64,000 bases of DNA from Arsukibacterium tuosuense (GTDB lineage Bacteria; Pseudomonadota; Gammaproteobacteria; Enterobacterales; Alteromonadaceae). A program made the translations under genes and the position numbers. The DNA lies in the NCBI RefSeq assembly GCF_900215315.1, contig NZ_OBEB01000004.1:1-64000 (forward strand). The letters are read 5' to 3'. Shown one piece after another: positions 1 through 8,169 of the stretch (position 1 is the stretch's first letter; every line of letters begins with the position of its first letter). A model generated the notes under the pieces. That model searched no databases. It saw only the letters and a list, made by a program, of their open reading frames with translations, and was not told the DNA's origin.

Positions 1-65
1 ACGGCCTCCTTGGAAATAGTTTTTTTCGACGGCAATCAAAAAATAGCTATTAACTCGGAGGCCGT
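1..65. repeat. 9-bp inverted repeat at the window edge
   Basis: ACGGCCTCC at 1-9 is the exact reverse complement of GGAGGCCGT at 57-65, with 47 bases between. The left arm starts at the first base of the window, so the repeat may be longer. It could be the end of a terminator, a dispersed palindromic element or chance. I see no gene in the remaining bases up to 272. Confidence 0.4.
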
Positions 66-272
66 CCAAGGCCACTTAGGCTAGATGATTATCAGATCAA
101 AATTATCCTTGCCCAAACCTCAAATCAAACTCCATTTAGTGCCAGAAGCCAGCTGAGTTAGTGCCAAAGCGTGTGCAAGAATCAGTGCAAACAATGTTAA
201 TATCGACGGCAAATGGGTTGTGCGAAATGGCATTGCCGAAGTAACTGACAGCAACACAGTAAAGGAGGGCGC

Positions 273-911
273 GTGGACCCGGATTTCTGGCAGGAAAAGT
301 GGCAAAAAAGAGAGATTGCCTTTCATCAGGCAGCGGCTAATCCGTTGCTGGTAAACCATTTCAGTCAACTATCAATAGCACCTGGTGCCAGGGTGTTTCT
401 GCCCCTTTGTGGGAAAAGCCTGGATAGTCACTGGTTGCTGGCATGCGGTTATCGGGTAGTTGGTGCAGAGCTAAGCGAAGTTGCGGTAAAAGAACTCTTT
501 GCTGAGCTGGGGCTAACACCGAGCGTTAGCACAGTTGGTAAATTGCAGCATTATAGTGCAGATAAGCTTGAAGTATTTGTCGGCGATATTTTTGAATTGT
601 CAGAAGCCACCTTAGGCCCGGTTGCCGCGATATATGACCGCGCTGCGCTGGTGGCGTTGCCAGATACCATGCGCCAACGCTATGCCCAGCACCTGATAAC
701 CATCAGCCAGGGCGCGCCGCAACTGGTTATTTGCTTTGAATATGATCAAGCGCAGCTGGCAGGGCCGCCTTTTTCGGTTGATAGCGCAGAAATGCATAAC
801 CTCTATAGCAATGCATATCATCTTAACTGCCTGGAGCAACGTGAAGTGCCGGGTGGCTTAAAGAAAAAATGTCAGGCCACAGAGCTTGCCTGGTTTTTAA
901 GCAAGCAATAA
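273..911 (+). CDS. tpm: Thiopurine S-methyltransferase (Tpm)
   Basis: SAM-dependent methyltransferase of the bacterial TPMT family, 212 residues, near the usual 215-220. Family hallmarks seen: N-terminal WQEKWQKREIAFH (about residues 6-18) and LPLCGKSLDSHWLL (about 43-56), followed by the SAM-pocket stretch VVGAELSEVA. Bacterial members methylate thiopurines and selenium or tellurium compounds; the natural substrate here is unknown. It is cytosolic, with no signal peptide. The GTG start at 273 is preferred because GGAGG at 264-268 sits 4 nt upstream. It is a single gene; the next gene downstream has its own promoter, so there is no sign of an operon. Confidence 0.93.
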   Translation: MDPDFWQEKWQKREIAFHQAAANPLLVNHFSQLSIAPGARVFLPLCGKSLDSHWLLACGYRVVGAELSEVAVKELFAELGLTPSVSTVGKLQHYSADKLEVFVGDIFELSEATLGPVAAIYDRAALVALPDTMRQRYAQHLITISQGAPQLVICFEYDQAQLAGPPFSVDSAEMHNLYSNAYHLNCLEQREVPGGLKKKCQATELAWFLSKQ

Positions 912-957
912 CCTTGTCTGTAATAAGTTGGCGCTGGTTATCTGCCACTCTTTTTTT

Positions 958-1005
958 AGACGTCCAGATGTGTAGATTGACATATTATCAAGGCTATGCT
1001 TTGAT
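958..1005 (+). promoter_or_regulatory. MetJ operator (tandem met boxes) overlapping the metY promoter
   Basis: Three consecutive 8-mers, AGACGTCC (958-965), AGATGTGT (966-973) and AGATTGAC (974-981), resemble the MetJ consensus AGACGTCT. The third overlaps a -35 box TTGACA (977-982), which lies 17 bp from a plausible -10 TTTGAT (1000-1005). This geometry lets a SAM-bound MetJ repressor cover the -35 region. The binding is inferred; the repeat itself is read directly. Confidence 0.75.
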
Positions 1006-1034
1006 GAAAGTCTATTTATTCTGGAAGATTGGCG

Positions 1035-2309
1035 ATGAAAAGAGAAACGATAGCACTACATCATGGTTACCAGCCCGATAATCAGCATTCGGTAGCCGTA
1101 CCTATTCACCAAACCAGTTCGTTTAGCTTTGACAGTGCCCAGCACGCGGCAGACTTGTTTGATTTAAAAGTGACCGGCAATATCTATTCCCGCATCATGA
1201 ACCCTACTTGTGAGGTACTGGAGCAGCGCATCGCGGCTCTGGAAGGCGGTATAGGTGCGCTGGCAGTGGCATCCGGCATGGCGGCTATTACCTATGCCAT
1301 TCAAACTATTGCAGAGACCGGCGATAATATTATTTCAATTAATGAGCTTTATGGTGGCACTTACAACTTATTCGCGCACACTTTTCCTCGCCAGGGCATT
1401 GAAGTGCGCTTTGCGAATAAAGACGACTACCATGCTATAGAGCAATTGATTGATGCGCGCACCAGAGCCGTATACTGCGAAAGCATTGGTAACCCCTCTG
1501 GCAGTATTGTTGATATTGAAAAACTGGCGGAACTGGCACACCGCCATGGCTTACCTTTAATTGTTGATAACACTGTTGCTACGCCATTTTTGTGGCGACC
1601 TATTGAGCATGGAGCCGACATAGTGGTGCATTCGGCGACCAAATACATTGGCGGCCATGGCACTACTATAGGTGGCCTGATTGTCGATTCCGGCAAATTT
1701 CCCTGGGCTGAACATGCCAAACGTTTTCCGTTATTAAACGAGCCGGATATTTCTTACCATGGGGTTAGTTACACCCGCGATGTTGGCGAAGCTGCCTTTA
1801 TTGCCCGCGCCAGGGTAGTACCGCTGCGTAATATGGGAGCGGCGTTAAGTGCCCAGGCTGCCTGGAACTTATTGCAGGGGCTGGAAACACTGGCTTTACG
1901 TATTGAGCGCGTTAATCAAAACACGCTGGCGGTGGCCAGCTGGCTTGAGCAGCAACCCCAGATTGGCTGGGTGAAATATGCTGCTTTGCCGCAGCATAAA
2001 GACCACGCTTTAGCCCAAAAATACATGCAGGGGCAGGCATCAGGTATTCTTAGTTTTGGCATTAATGGCGGTCGGGAAGCCGCAGCCCGCTTTTACGATG
2101 CATTGCAGCTTATCCTGCGGCTGGTCAATATTGGTGATGCTAAAAGTTGTGCTGCTATTCCTGCTGCAACAACCCACCGCCAGCTGAACGATGAAGAATT
2201 GGCTGCGGCAGGGGTATCGGCTGATATGGTGCGTTTATCCATTGGCATTGAGCATATTGATGACTTACTGGCTGATTTACAGCAAGCCTTGATTGCGGCT
2301 TCTGCCTGA
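1035..2309 (+). CDS. metY: O-acetylhomoserine sulfhydrylase (MetY type)
   Basis: PLP-dependent Cys/Met-metabolism enzyme. At 424 residues it matches MetY (about 420-430) better than MetB or MetC (about 385-400). It is expected to make homocysteine from an activated homoserine ester and sulfide in the cytosol. Seen: YSRIMNPTCEVLEQRIAALE near residues 54-73, ASGMAA, and the PLP-lysine context HSATKYIGGHG near residue 205. The start is taken at ATG 1035, with GGAAG at 1023-1027; a TTG two codons earlier is also in frame but badly placed. Tandem met boxes upstream support methionine-dependent control. Discrimination from cystathionine gamma-synthase rests on length and motif feel only. Confidence 0.88.
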   Translation: MKRETIALHHGYQPDNQHSVAVPIHQTSSFSFDSAQHAADLFDLKVTGNIYSRIMNPTCEVLEQRIAALEGGIGALAVASGMAAITYAIQTIAETGDNIISINELYGGTYNLFAHTFPRQGIEVRFANKDDYHAIEQLIDARTRAVYCESIGNPSGSIVDIEKLAELAHRHGLPLIVDNTVATPFLWRPIEHGADIVVHSATKYIGGHGTTIGGLIVDSGKFPWAEHAKRFPLLNEPDISYHGVSYTRDVGEAAFIARARVVPLRNMGAALSAQAAWNLLQGLETLALRIERVNQNTLAVASWLEQQPQIGWVKYAALPQHKDHALAQKYMQGQASGILSFGINGGREAAARFYDALQLILRLVNIGDAKSCAAIPAATTHRQLNDEELAAAGVSADMVRLSIGIEHIDDLLADLQQALIAASA

Positions 2310-2320
2310 TAACGTCAGTC

Positions 2321-2342
2321 CGGCTACCCATATGGGTAGCCG
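2321..2342. terminator. Hairpin between convergent metY and GDPD gene
   Basis: CGGCTACCC (2321-2329) and GGGTAGCCG (2334-2342) form a perfect 9-bp stem with an ATAT loop, 11 bases after the metY stop. No strong T-run follows on either strand, so it may be a weak bidirectional terminator. Confidence 0.55.
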
Positions 2343-2357
2343 ACAACCGCAGTCTGG

Positions 2358-3662
2358 TCAGGGCAGGCTCATGCAGTTGGCATAGTAGCTAACGGTAGCA
2401 GGCCAGTCTGAGAATACCCCTGTTACGCCGACGTCTTGCGCCATAACGTGCAGCACTTCCAGCATATCGCCATCGTTGTTAATCACCGGGTTGACCGTTT
2501 GGTAATACCAGCCGCCGCCATTGTCTAACGGCCCGGAGCGCTCGAATGACCAGGCGATAATGTCCAGCCCGGCATCTTTAGCGTTACGGGCATAAACAGA
2601 GGGTACGATGTTGTTAGCTGCGTCCAGTTCCAGCAGGGCCCACATCGGCGGTGCCACAATGTTAATATTTTCAGCGGCATAACCTTGCAGTTCTGTCGCT
2701 GATGGCAGATCGACAGGCGTATTCGCATCATCCAGATAGACAGCCTGCCGGCCGAATGCAGGCTCGTTGGCTATCCAGTAGCGAATGTCGGTAATATCGA
2801 ATGACTGCGGCCAGACGTCTTTCGGTTTTACACCGGCGGCACGATACTCATCGATAAGCTGCTGGGCATAGTCAGTCTGGCTGTATGTGCCCTGATACGG
2901 CATGGCCACCTCTGCCGCTTTTAATTCCGGGGTAAATTTAACGCCCAGTTGTTTAAACAAGGTAATGCTTTCTGCGTGGGTAAGCAGGGTGCCGGTGTTG
3001 GCGTACAGATCGGTGCGCCAGGGTGGTGTGCCTTTCATATACTCTGCAGCGGTCGTCGCCTGTGGGTTAAAGGCGTCCATTTTGCCCTTTAACATTTTAA
3101 ACTCGGCCAGCGTCAGGTCACTGGTGCAGCACCTGGCGCTGGCCGGCGTACCAGCGGCAAGGTCTGCCGGGGTAAAGGGTTCGCTGCATTTTGCTGCCAG
3201 TTCCGGTATCGCCAGAATGTTAGTGGTTGTGTGCAGGTCGCATTGGGAATGGCGGCAAACCAGCTCGGTGTCTTTGGTAAAGGTGACATCACACTCCATG
3301 ATGCCGGCGCCCATACTGGCTGCTGCTTCATAAGACTCTCTGGTGTGCTCCGGAAACTGCAACGGCGCACCACGGTGACCAATTGAAAACATTGTCTTTT
3401 TTAACTTACGGCCGGTATTACAGCTTTGCAGGCGCTCCTTTAGCGGGCTCGGGTCCATATTATCAACCAAGTATGCGGGGCGGGGCCCGAACTGCACAGC
3501 ATATTTGTCGGGTACTTTAAGAGAAGGACTACTGATATTAGTCTGGCTATCGTTTTTTCTGAGAACGGTGGTAGTATCGCCGAAGGCAAACACCGGGCTC
3601 AGTAATAGGGCGACATGCAGGGTGGATATGCCAAGACCGCGCAAGATCTTTAAATTGAGCAT
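2358..3662 (-). CDS. Periplasmic glycerophosphodiester phosphodiesterase family protein
   Basis: Secreted GDPD-family phosphodiesterase that would hydrolyse glycerophosphodiesters from phospholipid turnover to glycerol-3-phosphate plus alcohol. Seen after a signal peptide (MLNLKILRG... to FAFG, about residues 1-28): the catalytic HRG in [15 protein letters not shown] and the acidic metal site in [18 protein letters not shown]. The 434-residue length exceeds E. coli GlpQ (about 360), and several Cys residues suggest disulfides in the periplasm. The start is ATG 3662, with AAGGAAAA upstream, rather than the longer in-frame start at 3728, which would bury the signal peptide. No glpT-type transporter is adjacent, so glpQ orthology is not certain. 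Confidence 0.85.
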   Translation of the reverse strand: MLNLKILRGLGISTLHVALLLSPVFAFGDTTTVLRKNDSQTNISSPSLKVPDKYAVQFGPRPAYLVDNMDPSPLKERLQSCNTGRKLKKTMFSIGHRGAPLQFPEHTRESYEAAASMGAGIMECDVTFTKDTELVCRHSQCDLHTTTNILAIPELAAKCSEPFTPADLAAGTPASARCCTSDLTLAEFKMLKGKMDAFNPQATTAAEYMKGTPPWRTDLYANTGTLLTHAESITLFKQLGVKFTPELKAAEVAMPYQGTYSQTDYAQQLIDEYRAAGVKPKDVWPQSFDITDIRYWIANEPAFGRQAVYLDDANTPVDLPSATELQGYAAENINIVAPPMWALLELDAANNIVPSVYARNAKDAGLDIIAWSFERSGPLDNGGGWYYQTVNPVINNDGDMLEVLHVMAQDVGVTGVFSDWPATVSYYANCMSLP

Positions 3663-3941
3663 AAAATTTTCCTTGGTAGTTAGTTTAACAATAGCAGCAT
3701 TAAGGAACGCATTTAACAGCCGATTCACTGCACGGCAGTGCTACCCTAGCCAATCTTTGTGAATTAAAAGCGCAAATTTAATGACGATAATGTGATCAGC
3801 TTATCTGCGCCGGCTGGTATGGATCTTTGTTTTTACAGTTCAGTCTACGGTAGGCTTAAAGCCTGTATGCTTGAACATTGCGAATGGCAGCGCCGTACAG
3901 CGGCTTTTTTCTGGAATCTGACATCGGGTGGTAAAGAGTGA

Positions 3942-4631
3942 ATGACCCAGGGTGAACGCGGTTTTGTAGGCTGGACATGGTTTGTGCTGTGGCGCGTCGT
4001 GCTGGGCATGGTGCTGTTGTTGTTGATCCTGCTGCTGACACTGCGGTTTGTGCCGCCTCCCACATCGTCATTTATGCTGCAAAGCCCCTATCCGGTGCGC
4101 CAGCAGTGGGTAAGCATTGATACGTTGCCCGGACATGTGGCACTGGCCATGGTTGCCTCTGAAGATCAGCGTTTTCCAAAGCATTTCGGTGTTGATCTGT
4201 CTGCGATAAGTGATGCCCTTGAGCAATCAGAAGAGGGGGGTGGCCTGCGTGGCGCCAGCACTATCAGTCAGCAAACCGCGAAAAACCTGTTGCTATGGCC
4301 CGGCCGCAGCCTGGTTCGAAAAGGCATGGAGGCGGGGTTGGCAGTGAGCCTGGAAGTTATCTGGGGCAAAAAACGCATTTTAGAGGTGTATTTAAATATT
4401 GCTGAATTTGGCAAAGGCATTTACGGCGTAGAAGCGGCCAGCCAGCATTACTTTGCTAAACCGGCCAGCAAACTAACCATTAACGAAGCCGCCCGCCTGG
4501 CGGTGCTGTTGCCAGGCCCGCGTAGCCGGGATGCCCGCCAGCTAACCCCTTACCTACGGCAGCGCGTGGCCTGGGTTGAACGGCAAATGCAGCAATTGGG
4601 CGCTGGCTATCTAGACACCATCTTCAATTAA
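3942..4631 (+). CDS. mtgA: Monofunctional peptidoglycan glycosyltransferase MtgA
   Basis: GT51 enzyme that polymerises lipid II into glycan strands at the inner membrane without a transpeptidase domain. It has 229 residues, as usual for MtgA. One transmembrane helix (about residues 10-35) is followed by the GT51 motifs: the EDQRF catalytic glutamate motif near residue 72, GASTISQQTAKNL, KKRILEVYLN and GVEAASQHYF. The 3' end overlaps by 21 bases the 3' end of the convergent GGDEF-EAL gene. The ribosome binding site is weak (GGTGGTAAAGAG). In E. coli mtgA also stands outside the main murein clusters. Confidence 0.95.
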   Translation: MTQGERGFVGWTWFVLWRVVLGMVLLLLILLLTLRFVPPPTSSFMLQSPYPVRQQWVSIDTLPGHVALAMVASEDQRFPKHFGVDLSAISDALEQSEEGGGLRGASTISQQTAKNLLLWPGRSLVRKGMEAGLAVSLEVIWGKKRILEVYLNIAEFGKGIYGVEAASQHYFAKPASKLTINEAARLAVLLPGPRSRDARQLTPYLRQRVAWVERQMQQLGAGYLDTIFN

Positions 4632-6563
4632 CAAATTGGTATTGCTAGTGGCTGGCGAAGCTTGAGCGGATAGCTGCAGTGCCGTAAACAAAGCGGGTAG
4701 CTGTTCTATTGGCACGGCGGGTGACCAGTAAAACCCCTGGCCCTCATTACAGCCCAGGGCTTGCAGCTTGCGGATAGCATCTGCACTTTCAATGCCTTCT
4801 GCTATGGTATTTAAACCCAGACTGACTGCCATCTGAATAATGGCTTGCACCAGGGGGGCGTTGGCTTGCCATTGCTCTTCTGTTGAGATAAACGAGCGAT
4901 CTATTTTCAGCGTGCTGGCATTAAAACGGCGCAGATAACTTAAATTTGAATAGCCTGTCCCAAAGTCGTCAATTGCAATGGTAACACCCAGCTGGCTCAA
5001 CGTATCCAGTTGTAACAGAATATGCTCGGTATCGTCAGCCAGCAATGACTCGGTTAGTTCCAGCTCAAGCGCCTCTGCCGGCAATTCAGCCTGTTGCAGC
5101 GCAGCGTGAACAGTGCCCGGCAACAAGCCATCTTTAAACTGAATGACGGACAAATTCACCGCAACCCGCAATTCAGCAAAACCTTGCCGGCGTAATAGTG
5201 CACAATGTTGGCAGGCTTGGCGCAGTACCCAACTACCCAACTCACAAATTAAACCACTGCTTTCGGCCAACGGAATAAATTGATCGGGGCTTATCATGCT
5301 ACCGTCGGCCTGAGGCCAGCGCAGCAGGGCTTCAACTGCGGTTATCTGGCCACTGCCTAAAGCAATTTGCGGTTGATAGTACAGCCGGAATTGCTGCTCA
5401 GTTAATGCCAGGCGCAGCAGTTGCAATAATTTGAATTTGTCATCGTTGGCTTTATCTAGGCTGTCATCGTAAAAGTGGTACGTATTACGGCCATCTTCTT
5501 TAGCGCGGTACATGGCAATATCAGCTTTGCGGCACAACTGTTTAAAATCATTACCATCTGCTGGCGCACAGGCAATCCCGATAGAAGCAGACACCGTAAC
5601 CTGGTTCTGTAATATGTTGAATATTGCAGTAACGTTTTTAATTATGTTAGCTGCTAACTTAATTAAGTGATCGCGACCGGCTGGGCCCGGCGCCAATACC
5701 AGAAACTCGTCACCACCAAACCGGATAAGGTGATGGTCACCAGGTAATATATCGCTAAGACGACGGGCGAGTTGCTTTAGTAATTCGTCTCCGGCGGCAT
5801 GGCCTAAAGCATCATTAACCGGTTTAAAGTTGTCCAGATCGAGAAACAGCAGGGCAAGTTGCTGCTGCTTGCGCTGGCAATATTCTAATTTTTGCTGAAA
5901 CAACTGCTCGCCATATAACCGGTTTGCTAAGTTTGTCAGCGCATCGTGATGAGCCAGGTGCTGAATTTTTACCTGGCTGAGTTGCACTTTGGAATTTTCA
6001 TGTTGCAACGACAGCATCAGCCGCTTCATGTCTCGTACTAAAATATAAACACTAAACCCCGTGATAATAAAAATAATCAGAATAAACACCAGGTGCGGCC
6101 AGCTTAAACTGGGGATATTTGGGGTGATATGGTCATGCAGGGTAAGCCAGGTAAGCAAGATACATTGCGCAATAATAAACGACAGTATTGATACGAACAG
6201 GCCAATATTGCCCAGTATGGCAGCGAAAATAAGTAAACATGGGTAGCCCAGAATTGCCAGATCAAACAAGCCGGCGCCGGTTAGTGCGAATGCTGACAGC
6301 ATCGCAGCCAGTGACCAGAGTAAAATGTGGGCCGATATTTGTAGTTTATGCTGAAAGGCAAACCCAAAAGCCAGCAGCAGGCAGCCCAGACCAGTAGCAA
6401 AAATAATAAAAGTAATGCCATTAGCCACAGCTAACGCAATAAGTAAACCGAGCGCCGATATCGCGCAAATCTGCATTAGTCTGCGCCGACGAACCAGGCC
6501 GAAATTAACATTTTGTTCGATAATCTGCTGCATAGTTCCCGTTGCGTTATAAGTTGGGGTCAT
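4611..6563 (-). CDS. Membrane-bound GGDEF-EAL cyclic-di-GMP protein
   Basis: 650 residues: about six hydrophobic helices in residues 30-175, a short linker, a GGDEF domain (intact GGDEF at 283-287, substrate-binding FLDLDNFKPVND near 240) and an EAL domain from about 385. The EAL signature AVEALLRW (409-416), NLS (470), ELTES, DDFGTGYS (532-539), LKID and AEGIES are all present, so both synthesis and hydrolysis of c-di-GMP are chemically possible. I see no RxxD inhibitory site just before GGDEF. The sensory input would be through the membrane part, which I do not recognise as a known MASE domain. It is a single gene, convergent with mtgA. Confidence 0.93.
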   Translation of the reverse strand: MTPTYNATGTMQQIIEQNVNFGLVRRRRLMQICAISALGLLIALAVANGITFIIFATGLGCLLLAFGFAFQHKLQISAHILLWSLAAMLSAFALTGAGLFDLAILGYPCLLIFAAILGNIGLFVSILSFIIAQCILLTWLTLHDHITPNIPSLSWPHLVFILIIFIITGFSVYILVRDMKRLMLSLQHENSKVQLSQVKIQHLAHHDALTNLANRLYGEQLFQQKLEYCQRKQQQLALLFLDLDNFKPVNDALGHAAGDELLKQLARRLSDILPGDHHLIRFGGDEFLVLAPGPAGRDHLIKLAANIIKNVTAIFNILQNQVTVSASIGIACAPADGNDFKQLCRKADIAMYRAKEDGRNTYHFYDDSLDKANDDKFKLLQLLRLALTEQQFRLYYQPQIALGSGQITAVEALLRWPQADGSMISPDQFIPLAESSGLICELGSWVLRQACQHCALLRRQGFAELRVAVNLSVIQFKDGLLPGTVHAALQQAELPAEALELELTESLLADDTEHILLQLDTLSQLGVTIAIDDFGTGYSNLSYLRRFNASTLKIDRSFISTEEQWQANAPLVQAIIQMAVSLGLNTIAEGIESADAIRKLQALGCNEGQGFYWSPAVPIEQLPALFTALQLSAQASPATSNTNLLIEDGV

Positions 6564-6767
6564 TGCACATCGTCGGCCGTACTATGTCATTCACTTTACC
6601 GTGTAAATTCAGAAATACCAACTGTTATGCCAGGCACGCCGAAAAGTAAGCGAAGTAGATGATGTCCGGCCCAATCTGCGGGCAAGTCCTGAATGTTTCC
6701 AGTAGTTTGCTTGCTGCAGCACCAATCCTCACTATACTTTCAATTTTAAATGAAAGGATGCTGAGTA

Positions 6768-7598
6768 GTGATTAGATTGTTAACTTTTTTGCTGGCGCTC
6801 TGCAGTGTTCAGATCACAGCTACTACGAAACCCGACTTGTTACTGGCCGAAGTGTATCAGGAGAATATTGAGGTACAGCAGTATTGGGTCAGTGAAAAGC
6901 TCGATGGCGTACGGGCCTTCTGGAATGGCGAGCAGCTTATTTCCCGCGGCGGCAATATTATAGCGGCGCCAGAGTGGTTTACTGCCGGTTTTCCTGAGCA
7001 ACCCTTAGATGGTGAACTGTGGCTGGGCCGTAATAAGTTTGCAGATACCTTAAGTATTGTCAGTAAACAGCAGGCGGTAGCTAGTGAATGGCAGCATATT
7101 CGTTATTACCTGTTTGAACTACCCAATGCCGCAGGCACGTTTAGCGAACGTAGCAGGGCGCTACAAACTATTGTTCAGCAGCAAAACAGCCGCTATTTAA
7201 TGGTAGTGCCGCAGTTTCGGATTAAAGATAACACCGTACTACTGGCTAGACTTAACGAGCTTGAAAGCGCTGGCGCTGAAGGCTTAATGCTGCATCATCA
7301 GGATGCGTTATACAAAACCGGTAGAAGCAGCGATTTACTAAAGCTGAAAACCTATCAGGACAGTGAAGCCCGGGTTATTGGTTATCGGCCGGGTAAGGGC
7401 AAGTATCGGGGGATGGTGGGGGCTTTAGTGGTTAAAACCCCTGACGGCAGAGAGTTTGCCATTGGCAGTGGCTTAACCGATGCACTGCGCCAGAGTCCGC
7501 CAGAAATTGGCGCTACGGTGACCTACCGCTATAACGGCCTGACTAAAAACGGCTTACCCCGCTTTGCCCGGTTTTTACGGCTGAACCAGCCGTTTTAA
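6768..7598 (+). CDS. Secreted ATP-dependent DNA ligase (LigE/Lig B-type minimal ligase)
   Basis: A 276-residue minimal ligase: adenylation domain plus OB domain without a DNA-binding domain. Motif I is SEKLDGVRAFW with Lys44 as the AMP acceptor; DGELWLGR (motif III), EGLMLHH (IV) and LLKLKTYQ (V) follow. Residues 1-19 form a signal peptide, so the protein is predicted periplasmic. This is typical of proteobacterial LigE, proposed to act on DNA outside the cytosol, for example during uptake; no competence gene is nearby. The start is GTG 6768, with AAAGGA about 10 nt upstream. Residues after motif V are OB-fold-like (KGKYRGMVGALVV). Confidence 0.9.
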   Translation: MIRLLTFLLALCSVQITATTKPDLLLAEVYQENIEVQQYWVSEKLDGVRAFWNGEQLISRGGNIIAAPEWFTAGFPEQPLDGELWLGRNKFADTLSIVSKQQAVASEWQHIRYYLFELPNAAGTFSERSRALQTIVQQQNSRYLMVVPQFRIKDNTVLLARLNELESAGAEGLMLHHQDALYKTGRSSDLLKLKTYQDSEARVIGYRPGKGKYRGMVGALVVKTPDGREFAIGSGLTDALRQSPPEIGATVTYRYNGLTKNGLPRFARFLRLNQPF

Positions 7599-7658
7599 GT
7601 GGGTTAGGCGGGCGTTATTTGGCTTAGGGTAAATTTCTTCACCTTTTAAAACTGCCGC

Positions 7659-7723
7659 TGTGACAACTGTAGCTGCGACAACTGTCGCAAATTTTGCTTG
7701 ACATAACTGTGACAAATGTCGCA
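7659..7723 (+). promoter_or_regulatory. Cluster of BlaI/MecI-type operator palindromes
   Basis: Perfect palindrome TGCGACA-AC-TGTCGCA at 7674-7689; near-perfect TGTGACA-AA-TGTCGCA at 7708-7723; a half-degenerate copy TGTGACA-AC-TGTAGCT at 7659-7674 abutting the first. The ACA-N2-TGT core is the one seen in BlaI/MecI operators (TACTACA-TA-TGTAGTA). A TTGACA at 7698-7703 lies between the two best copies, but I find no convincing -10 box. They probably bind the BlaI-like protein encoded just downstream, giving autorepression of the three-gene cassette. Confidence 0.75.
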
Positions 7724-7760
7724 CTCTGGCGCCACTTAATGACTAGCTGACAACATTGCT

Positions 7761-8168
7761 ATGCACCAGCCCACGGCGCCAGAACTGGAAATTCTTAAAT
7801 TACTGTGGTTAAAACAACCGCTTACTGCACGTGAGCTGCATGATGAGCTGGCGCCTGTGCTGGGGTGGGGCTATTCGTCTACCCGCAAAACCCTGGAGCG
7901 GATGGCGGCGAAGGGATTTATTGCCTGTACCAGTTGTGCTAATAAAAACACTTACACCGCACTGCTGGATAAAATGCCTACGCTGGCGGCTTTTGTCCAG
8001 GATTTCGCCAACCGGGTATTTGAGATAAACGGGCCCTTGCCGGTAGCGATGTTTGCCAACAGTAAATTGGTTAATGCCAGTGAAATAGCTGATCTGGAGC
8101 TGCTGTTGCAGAAGTTAGCCCAGGAGCCGGCGGCCGACCCTCACCCTGCGGCCGGCAAGGACAACTGA
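7761..8168 (+). CDS. BlaI/MecI/CopY-family transcriptional repressor
   Basis: A 135-residue winged-helix repressor. The N-terminal half (APELEILKLLW, LTARELHDEL, GWGYSSTRKTLERMAAKGFI, then a Cys-containing wing) follows BlaI/MecI; the C-terminal part would dimerise. Family members repress beta-lactamase or penicillin-binding protein genes and are inactivated by cleavage after signalling from an M56 membrane peptidase. Here the next gene, one base after the stop, encodes such an M56 protein, which supports a repressor/antirepressor pair. Operator palindromes precede the gene. No clear ribosome binding site is seen before ATG 7761. No beta-lactamase is in the window, so the inducer is unknown. 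Confidence 0.88.
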   Translation: MHQPTAPELEILKLLWLKQPLTARELHDELAPVLGWGYSSTRKTLERMAAKGFIACTSCANKNTYTALLDKMPTLAAFVQDFANRVFEINGPLPVAMFANSKLVNASEIADLELLLQKLAQEPAADPHPAAGKDN

Positions 8169-8169
8169 G

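Noticed and set aside
120-368. 82-codon minus-strand frame over the tpm start
   Set aside because: It is antisense to a well supported gene, has no ribosome binding site and no recognisable protein features beyond a hydrophobic stretch.
2902-3333. 143-codon plus-strand frame inside the GDPD gene
   Set aside because: Antisense to a gene with signal peptide and catalytic motifs; no ribosome binding site.
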